8,415 bases of DNA from DASPJR01 sp035628505. Its GTDB lineage: Bacteria; Planctomycetota; SZUA-567; H5-PLA8. Position numbers and translations under genes: made by a program. The notes beneath the pieces were generated by a model that saw only the letters and a program-made list of their open reading frames with translations, was not told where the DNA came from and ran no database searches. This document shows positions 1-6,800 of the stretch, in pieces (positions within the stretch are counted from its first letter, which is position 1; each line of letters begins with the position of its first letter). The stretch is taken from positions 1 through 8,415 of the forward strand of contig DASPJR010000124.1 in assembly GCA_035628505.1 (NCBI GenBank). The letters run 5' to 3'.

Positions 1-1893
1 TTCGCTCTGCACCTCGCCGACGTGGACGATAAAATCGAAGAGCTGGCCGTGGCGCTGGCCGTCGCGTGTGATCTCCAGAGCGACAAGCTGCAATCCCCGT
101 TTTGCATCGGCTGTCGCCTTCAGCTTGATTGGCGTTTCCGAAATGCCGGGGCCGTTCTGCTTGCCCTCGACAAACGCGGGCGTAGCGGAGATTCCCGGTG
201 GCAGCACCAAATCAACGCGGTGCGTCTGCTCGCGCTCGCGGAAGTTGCGCACGCGCAGGGCGACAGTCGCTTCGCCGCCGGGCTGAACGATGACCCGATA
301 CGGATGCGCCTGCACCCAGTACGGATCGAACATGTAGCGGTAATCGTCCTCGGGGCTCAGCGCCTGGAACGCGTCGCGCAGGTCGCTCGCTCGCTGCTGA
401 TAACGTTCAATCAGCCCGCGCGGCTCGCCCAGCGCCCAGCAGTGTCCGCCAATGATCAGATCGGGCGCGATGCCATGCAGGTAGCTGGCGGCGTAGAGGT
501 ATCCTTCTTCAAGAATCGCGCCGTTACGCGCGACAACCGCTTCATTGCCGCCCTGCCTGGGATCGACGGTGCTCGCGAAGATATTGTCGCCGGTGAACGC
601 CACAGTCTTACCGTCGATCTCGCCGTGCAGGCAGGCATGATATTTTGTCTGTCCGGGCATCCAGTCGACGACGAACGTGAAACCTTCCCACTGGATCACG
701 TCCCCGTCGCGGAGCACGCGGTCGAACTTCAGCGGCCCCGGCGCGGGAACGGAGCGGTCCGTATAGGCCGGCAGCAGCGCGGCCAGGTCATAATCCCACG
801 CGCGCTCGAACGTGTCGGCGATGCCGTGCATCGTCCAGAGCTTCGCGCCCCACTTCTGTCGGATGTGCTCGGCGTCGAGCGCATGGTCGCCGTGCATGTG
901 CGTGACGAAAATGGCGTCGATGCTTTTCAGGCCCAGCCGTTCTTTGGCGCGCTCGAGCGCCGTGTCCAGGAACTTGCGGTCAAACAGGCCGCAATCCACG
1001 AGCAGCGCTTTGCCCGAGTCCGAAATAATCATCGCAAAGTTGACCCAGTAATCCGGGCCCCGGAACTTAAACAGGTGTTTCGAGAGCTGCCAGAGATGCG
1101 GCACGACGCTGGGGCGGCTGACGTTATCCTGATCGCAGTTGGCGAAGCGGTTGATCTCATAGCCGCGCACGTACAGCTCGCCAAGGCGCCGCAGCTTGGC
1201 GGTGTACTCGTTGATTTCAGCCCGCGCGTTTTTCACCGGCGCGCCGTGCGACGGCAGCAGCAGCGCCGGATCGTAGCCGGCAATTTGCGCGGAATTGTTG
1301 GCGAGTTCGTAGAGACCTTTTGCAAAGCCGTAATCGAATTCGCTGTCGTACCACGTCTGCATTTTCGCGCCCGAGCGCATCAGGTCTCCGCAGAAGACCG
1401 TGAATTTTCCATTCGAAGGAAGGCAATAGGCCATCATGCCCGGGCTGTGGCCGCCGATGTGGACGCACCAGAATTCGCGGCCGCGCCAGGCGAAGTCGTC
1501 CATGCGCTTGAAGGTTTTGCTGATTTTTATCGGCGCAAGCGGCACGCGCACGTAGCTGGCGCCGTAGACGCTGAATTGATCGTTGAGCGTCGGGCGCATG
1601 CGGCGGAACTTCAGCGGGTTTTCGAAGATCTCGCGTTCGGCTTCGGGCGCCGCGACCTGGGTTCCACGCGCGATGAAGGGCTCGAGCTTTGGCCCGCCCT
1701 GGCACTGCTCGCGGTGGTGATGCGTGAAGAGGACCCATTCGAGCGACGTGATGCCCAGTTCGCCGAGATGATCCAGCACGCTGCCATCGCCCAGATCGAT
1801 CAGCATTCCGGCGTTGCCGTCGCGCAGGACGTAGACGTTGCAGGTGTCGGTCCAGACAAAAAGGTCAGAATCGAGCTGCTTGAAAGCTCCCAT
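1..1893 (-). CDS. Tandem metallo-beta-lactamase-fold hydrolase (3' end outside window)
   Basis: A 631-codon minus-strand frame runs without a stop from an ATG at 1893 to the window edge, so the C-terminus is missing. A GAGGG ribosome binding site lies 7 nt before the ATG (1901-1905). There is no signal peptide, so it is probably cytoplasmic. Two metallo-beta-lactamase (MBL) folds are visible. Domain 1 (about residues 10-220) has T57-HHHREQ (H58, H60, then E62-Q63 where DH is usual), GGH149SPG, CGD170 and PSH216G. Domain 2 (about 280-490) has a canonical THMHGDH (H332, H334, D336, H337), TGD436 and GGH484, but reads W-M-P-G at 411-414 where the third zinc histidine is expected (GH[ST]PG). Residues from about 527 look like a beta-sandwich/Ig-like extension. 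MBL enzymes use one or two metals to hydrolyse esters, thioesters, lactones or phosphoesters; the substrate here is unknown. It lies 64 bp downstream of the beta-helix gene, on the same strand. The fold is sure, the reaction is not. Confidence 0.85.
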   Translation of the reverse strand, partial: MGAFKQLDSDLFVWTDTCNVYVLRDGNAGMLIDLGDGSVLDHLGELGITSLEWVLFTHHHREQCQGGPKLEPFIARGTQVAAPEAEREIFENPLKFRRMRPTLNDQFSVYGASYVRVPLAPIKISKTFKRMDDFAWRGREFWCVHIGGHSPGMMAYCLPSNGKFTVFCGDLMRSGAKMQTWYDSEFDYGFAKGLYELANNSAQIAGYDPALLLPSHGAPVKNARAEINEYTAKLRRLGELYVRGYEINRFANCDQDNVSRPSVVPHLWQLSKHLFKFRGPDYWVNFAMIISDSGKALLVDCGLFDRKFLDTALERAKERLGLKSIDAIFVTHMHGDHALDAEHIRQKWGAKLWTMHGIADTFERAWDYDLAALLPAYTDRSVPAPGPLKFDRVLRDGDVIQWEGFTFVVDWMPGQTKYHACLHGEIDGKTVAFTGDNIFASTVDPRQGGNEAVVARNGAILEEGYLYAASYLHGIAPDLIIGGHCWALGEPRGLIERYQQRASDLRDAFQALSPEDDYRYMFDPYWVQAHPYRVIVQPGGEATVALRVRNFREREQTHRVDLVLPPGISATPAFVEGKQNGPGISETPIKLKATADAKRGLQLVALEITRDGQRHGQLFDFIVHVGEVQSE

Positions 1894-1900
1894 CGCGCGG

Positions 1901-1905
1901 CCCTC
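1901..1905 (-). promoter_or_regulatory. Ribosome binding site of the MBL gene
   Basis: The minus strand reads GAGGG, then 7 nt, then the ATG at 1893. An out-of-frame ATG at 1907 overlaps this site and has no long frame behind it, which supports 1893 as the start. Confidence 0.6.
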
Positions 1906-1957
1906 ATAGTTTTTACTTATGATACTGCGTCGTCCACGCTCCGTTGCCAGAAAAACA

Positions 1958-3568
1958 TCAATGCGCCAGCGGGCCCGGGAATTTGAGCGACTCCACTTTC
2001 TTGCCGGCGAAGTCAGTGCCGGGCAGATTGTTGATTCCGCACGCGGCTGGATCGATCGCCGCGGCTTTGCCGGCGTAGGTGAGCTGAAGTCGCTTTGCCA
2101 GAGTGTGTGGCGGCTCGGGCCAGCACACCGGCGCTTCGACGAGCGGGAACGCGCTGATGCTTCCAAAGGTGTCCGGAACAGTCGTCGGATCGATGCTCGA
2201 AAGTTTGAGCCACTCTTCCAGCGAAGCACATTTCTTGCGGCCATGCAGCAGGGCCGCAGGTTCTTCGTAGAGCCACGCATTGCCCGCAAATTTCAGATCC
2301 GTTCCCGGCTTTAGACTCCACGTTCCGATCAGGTACGCTCCTTTGCGGGCGATGAACACGTTGTTGAACTCCTTCAATCCCATGGTCTGCGCGGTAACAA
2401 GGGCCGATGCCGTCAGCTTCTCGCCGCCGCTGACGATTACCAGGTTGTTGTGCAGCAGAGTGTTGATGTTCTGATCGCCGTGATGGCCGACGGCGATGCC
2501 GCCGTATTCGCCGCGGCGGCCGTCGTTGATGGAGATGTTAAAGCGGACGATGTTGTCTTTGAATTCATGCGGCGCGTTCTTGTACGAGTAGATGAGATAG
2601 CCGGCCCCATCGTTGTCGTGGCTGTAGTTGTACTGCAGGATCGAACGCGTCATGCCGCCATCCAGGTCGAAGCCGCCGCCATCCAGGGCCTTCACGCCGG
2701 CGCGGTTCGCGTAGGCTTCGCAGTACTGAATGACGACGTCCCGCCCGCAGTAGCTCCAGATGCCAACCGGACCCCCATCGTGGCTGCCGTTTTTGCTGCC
2801 GCAGTGATGCGCGCAGCAATATTCGATCAGTGCGCGATCGACGCTTCCGATGAGAATGCCGTTGCCTGAATGATTGTCGTGCTTCTGCGGATCGCCGGGA
2901 ATATTGAACACTTCGCAGCGCCGCACGGTGATGTCCTCGTGCGCGTATTTCCACGAACCTCTGGGCTGCTCAGGTCCGTACGACCAGATGCCATAGTTGC
3001 GGCACTCCGAAACGGTGCAGTCTTCAATGAGCACATTTTTGAAGCCGGTGGCCGATTTGTCCTCCGGGCTGCTCTCAATGTAGATGCCGGCGCGGCCGTA
3101 ACCGGAGACCTGGCATTTCTCAATGCGAACGCCTGCACGCTTGTCGGCGCCGTTGCGGTCGTTGTACATCCGTATGCCGACCTTCTGATTCTGCAGTCCC
3201 GATCCTTTAAAGATGAGATTGCGGACGGCTACGCCTGAATCCTGGATGAAGATGCCGTCGGAGTCTCCGGAGAGAATCGTCGCCGGCTTTTCGCCGCTGC
3301 TGGAAATGAGCACCGGCTTTTCAGCGTTGCCGCCATCTGAAATGTTCAGATTCAGGCCGCCAATGAATTCAGCGCCGGACTCGAGCGTCAACCTGTCGCC
3401 GGGAGAAAAAGTCTGCTGCGCGGCGCGGGCTGGCGTTTTCCATGCGCTGGCCTCGCTGCGGCCATCGTGTTCATCGTTTCCAGTTGTGCGGAGAAAAAAA
3501 TCCTGCGCGGCGGCATGAAGGCACACGCCGCAAAACAGCAGCAAGATCCAACGGAATGTTGAGCGCAT
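1958..3568 (-). CDS. Secreted right-handed parallel beta-helix protein
   Basis: The gene encodes 536 aa. I chose the ATG at 3568 because AGGA (3574-3577) sits 5 nt before it and a textbook signal peptide follows: R2/R6, a hydrophobic core WILLLFCGVCL, then AAA21|Q22. The frame stays open up to 3706, but that extension would add 46 basic residues before the signal and swallow the intergenic palindrome. Mature residues 23-60 (FLRTTGND, then SAWKT) match the usual entry of beta-helix proteins. Residues about 95-410 consist of short turns rich in Asn, Gly and Cys (for example IEDCTVSECRNYGIWSY and VIQYCEAYANRAGVKALDGG). The stretch at 298-327 (GGFDLDGG, then YNYSHDNDGAGY) is the most family-typical part. 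The tail, about 440-536, is not beta-helix. Relatives include pectate-lyase-like and NosD-like carbohydrate-active proteins, but I cannot name catalytic residues. It is probably exported and acts on polysaccharide (inference), and may be co-transcribed with the MBL gene downstream. Confidence 0.9.
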   Translation of the reverse strand: MRSTFRWILLLFCGVCLHAAAQDFFLRTTGNDEHDGRSEASAWKTPARAAQQTFSPGDRLTLESGAEFIGGLNLNISDGGNAEKPVLISSSGEKPATILSGDSDGIFIQDSGVAVRNLIFKGSGLQNQKVGIRMYNDRNGADKRAGVRIEKCQVSGYGRAGIYIESSPEDKSATGFKNVLIEDCTVSECRNYGIWSYGPEQPRGSWKYAHEDITVRRCEVFNIPGDPQKHDNHSGNGILIGSVDRALIEYCCAHHCGSKNGSHDGGPVGIWSYCGRDVVIQYCEAYANRAGVKALDGGGFDLDGGMTRSILQYNYSHDNDGAGYLIYSYKNAPHEFKDNIVRFNISINDGRRGEYGGIAVGHHGDQNINTLLHNNLVIVSGGEKLTASALVTAQTMGLKEFNNVFIARKGAYLIGTWSLKPGTDLKFAGNAWLYEEPAALLHGRKKCASLEEWLKLSSIDPTTVPDTFGSISAFPLVEAPVCWPEPPHTLAKRLQLTYAGKAAAIDPAACGINNLPGTDFAGKKVESLKFPGPLAH

Positions 3569-3573
3569 AACAG

Positions 3574-3577
3574 TCCT
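3574..3577 (-). promoter_or_regulatory. Ribosome binding site deciding the beta-helix start
   Basis: AGGA on the minus strand lies 5 nt before the ATG at 3568. This site and the signal peptide directly after the ATG decide the start against the upstream in-frame ATG at 3706. Confidence 0.6.
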
Positions 3578-3670
3578 GAAATTGACTACAGCGCGGCGCT
3601 GATTGACTGCGGAATGAAACCGGAAAATATGTCGAAAAAAAGACGTTATCAGACGAGGCCGACGGGTCAG

Positions 3671-3701
3671 GTGTTTACCTGGTAAACAGATTAGTAAACA
3701 C
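3671..3701. promoter_or_regulatory. Palindromic operator with a third half-site
   Basis: The core TGTTTACCTGGTAAACA (3672-3688) is a perfect inverted repeat with 8-bp arms around a single central T (3680). A further GTAAAC copy starts at 3694, so that GTGTTTAC (3671-3678) and GTAAACAC (3694-3701) form a second, outer perfect 8-bp inverted repeat. The half-sites GTAAAC at 3682 and 3694 are 12 bp apart, about one helical turn. Such a site is typical of dimeric helix-turn-helix repressors (LacI/GalR or GntR type) of sugar genes; which family binds here is inference. It lies about 105 bp upstream of the beta-helix start and about 180 bp upstream of the dehydrogenase-like start, so it could control both genes. 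Confidence 0.6.
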
Positions 3702-3866
3702 TTCACTTGTAAATTGCGGCTGTGCCCGTCAATCTGTTCGGCTAATCAGCGCTCTGATAGGTAGTTGTGAATAAAAACGCAAGCGGCATGCAAACTGCGA
3801 GACGGGCCGCTGAAAGTGTTAGGGAAAAGGCATCCCCCCGGCGTCTCTAATGCAGAGGCTGCCTTC

Positions 3867-6800
3867 ATGGAGGTCAACGTGCTCAGCTCGCTCACCCGTG
3901 CCACCGTCTGCTTCGCTCTGCTTCTTGCATCCGTCTCCGCCGTTGCCGGTGATGCGCCGCTGCGCGTGTTCATTCGCGCGGGCGTCAAAACGCACGGCCC
4001 CGGACAGCATGACCACCCGCGCTTTCTGCTCGAATGGAAGAAGTTGCTAAATGACCGCGGCGCGCAGTGTGAAGGCGCGATGGACTTCCCCACAGCCGAG
4101 CAGCTCGAAAAGACTGACGTGTTGATCATGTACTGCGCAAACGGCGGCAACCTGAGCGCTGAGGAAAAGGCCAATCTCGAAAAGTTCAACAAGCGCGGCG
4201 GCGGCATGGTCGTGATCCACGATGCCGTCTGCGGAAATGAGGCCGATTACTTCAAGACCGTAATTGGCGGCGCCTGGCAGCATGGCAAAGCGAAGTGGTA
4301 CGAAGGCGAAGTCGGCATCTATTTCCAGGATCGCTCGCATCCGATCACGAAGGGTGTTTTCAACTTCGACGTTGAGGACGAAATTTATTACAGCCTCAAC
4401 TTTGTTCCCGAAGCCAAGGTACTGGCAACCTCCTTCCACGATGTGTTCACGATTGCGCCACAGCTGTGGGTTTATGAGAAGGACAGTTATCGCGCAGTCG
4501 GCGCGATTCCCGGACACAACTACACGACGTTCAGCAATCCCACCTACCGCGTCGTGCTGCTGCGCTCGATTGCCTGGGCCGGCAAGCGCGACAATGCGGA
4601 CATGCTCTGCACGCCCGAGGAACTCAAGGCTATCGAATACCCGGTCGGGGGACCCACGCATCCAAGCAAGTCAGCCGAGAAGCTGATTCTGCACCCGGAC
4701 TTCAACATCAACCTCGTCGCTGCTGAACCGCTGATCAACAAGGCCATGAACATCGACTGGGATGAGAAGGGCCGGCTGTGGGTCTGCGAAACCCCCGAGT
4801 ACCCGGCAGGCCGCAAACCGCCGTTGACGCTGAATCTCGAGAAAGGCCAGAAGGCGCAGGTGATCACCGAAGAGCGCGACCCGCTCGACCGCATTTCGAT
4901 TCTCGAAGACACCAATGGCGACGGCCTCATGGATAAAAAGACTGTCTTTGCCGACAAGCTGGAACTGGTGACCAGTTTCGTGCTCTATAAGAAGGGCGTT
5001 ATCGCGGCGCAGGCGCCGGATATCTATCTGCTGCAGGATGAGGACGGCGACGGAAAGGCCGAGATCAAGAAAACACTGTACACGGGCCTCGGGACGGGCG
5101 ACACGCACGCCGTGATCAACAATCTGCGCTGGGGATACGACGGCTGGATCTACGCCACGCACGGCTACAGCGGAGGCCGCGTCAAAGCACCCGACGGCGG
5201 CAAGGAATTCGGCAACATGGGCTCAGGCGTGGTGCGCTTCAAGCCCGACGGTTCCGCGTTCGAACAGTACTGCTCGAAGGGCGGCAACACCTGGGGTCTG
5301 GATATCGCCTGGGACGGCGAAGTCTTCTTCACGCAGCCGACCAGCGGCGACCTGCTGAATCATGTCGTCCTGCCGGAATACGTTCTGGCGCGCGGAAAAG
5401 TGGGCAAGACGCCCAGCTTTGAACCGCTGATCCGCAACCGGCCGTCCCTGCCGTACATGACGTATAAGCGTCAGGCTTACGTGCAGATCGATCAGGTCGG
5501 CCGCTTCACGGCCTCGGCTGGATGCGCAATCTACAACGGCGGCGCCTGGCCCGACGAGTGGAACTACAACTACTTCACGACGGAGCCGCAGATCAACGTC
5601 GTTCACCATGAAGTTGTGAAACCCAAAGGCGTGACATTCTCCTCCGATAAGAACCGTGAGCCGGAGTTCATCACTAGCAAGGATTACTGGTTCCGCCCGA
5701 TTGAAACACGAATCGGACCCGACGGCGCGCTGTGGATTATCGATTTCTACAACCAAGCCGTCACACACAACGATACGCGGGGTCCGAATCACACCTTCCG
5801 CAATGCCGCTGTCCGCCCGGACCGCGACCATTACTTCGGCCGCATCTACCGCGTTCAGCACAAGCAGGCCAAGACGCTGCCGCCGGCAAATCTCGGGGAC
5901 GCCGCCGGACTGCTGGCGACGCTCGAACATCCCAATCAGCACACCCGCATGAACGCAGTGCGTCTGCTGATTGACAAGGGCGACGGCGCACCCGTGGCAG
6001 AGCTCCAGAAAATCGTAATGGACGAAAAGAAACCTGCGCCCGCACGCGTGGGCGCCGTCTGGGTCCTGGCTAACCTGAAGAAGCATACGACTGAAAGCCT
6101 GACCGCCGCCTTGAAGAGCGCTGACGCAGCCGTGCGCAAGAATGCCGCGCGCGCGGCCAGCATCGCCGGCGTGGACGTTACGCCGGCGCTGACCGCGCTG
6201 GTCAAGGACAGTGATGCACGTATCGTTCTCGAAGCGATCGTCACGCTGTCAAACACGAGCCTGGATAAGAACGTCGCTGCCGCGCTGCTTGAGGTTTATT
6301 CCACGTTGGACAATCCGTGGGCCAAGTCAGCTGTTTTCGCGCTGACACAAAAGAATCCCGGCCTGTTTGCAGAAGGCGCGTTTGCAGGGAATGATCCGGC
6401 GCTTGCGGAAAATCTGGCCATGCAGGCCGCCACAGGAGACGATGCTGCCGGCCGCGCGCAGCTGCTGCTCACTGCCGTCGCACAGCCAGCGGACAAGAAT
6501 GCACTGAAGGCGGCCGTATTGCGCGCGCTGAGTTCCAGCACGAAGCCTGTTCAATGGAGCGACGCGCTGCAGGAGGCGCTGAAAAAACTCCTCAACTCTG
6601 ACGACCAGGCGCTGGCCGCCGTCGCCATCCCGCTTGTAGCCCGCTGGGATACAAAAGGCGCGCTGGCCGCTGATCTGAAGGCTGCCATCGGCAAGGCGCA
6701 GGGAGCGCTCAATGATGAGAAGCTCACCGATGATCAGCGTGCCGATCTGGTGCGCTCGATGCTGACCGTCGCGTCGGGCGAAGCGGCGGTGTTGAATGCT

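Larger units (their letters stand above)
3569..3866. other. Divergent intergenic region (about 300 bp)
   Basis: This stretch separates the minus-strand beta-helix gene from the plus-strand dehydrogenase-like gene, so it must carry the promoters of both. It is visibly more AT-rich than the flanking genes, especially around 3620-3720 and 3765-3780. It contains the palindrome with extra half-site described separately at 3671-3701. I could not identify a convincing -35/-10 pair on either strand, and I see no riboswitch-like or tRNA-like fold. Confidence 0.7.

Noticed and set aside
22..1986. A 654-codon open frame on the plus strand, the second-longest in the window
   Set aside because: It lies in exact codon register opposite the MBL gene, where codon bias in GC-rich DNA keeps the antisense frame open. 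Its translation shows no recognisable domain, while the minus strand shows MBL motifs with clear metal-binding residues.
2450..3238. Plus-strand frames rich in Val and Ala opposite the beta-helix gene
   Set aside because: They are mirror images of Asn/Gly/Asp-rich beta-helix codons, with no start signals or domains.
3668..3681. CAGGT-GTTT-ACCTG inverted repeat overlapping the operator
   Set aside because: It shares bases with the longer 17-bp palindrome and is shorter, so it is more likely a by-product of it than a separate site.
3569..3706. Upstream extension of the beta-helix gene to an ATG at 3706
   Set aside because: The added 46 residues are basic and unstructured, they cover the operator-like palindrome, and the ATG at 3568 has both a ribosome binding site and an immediate signal peptide.
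3816..3866. GTG at 3816 as the start of the large plus-strand gene
   Set aside because: No good ribosome binding site precedes it and the signal peptide would be pushed 17 residues inward.
5223..6086. A 287-codon minus-strand frame inside the large plus-strand gene
   Set aside because: It is opposite conserved dehydrogenase-like and HEAT-like sequence, and its translation has no domain or sensible composition.
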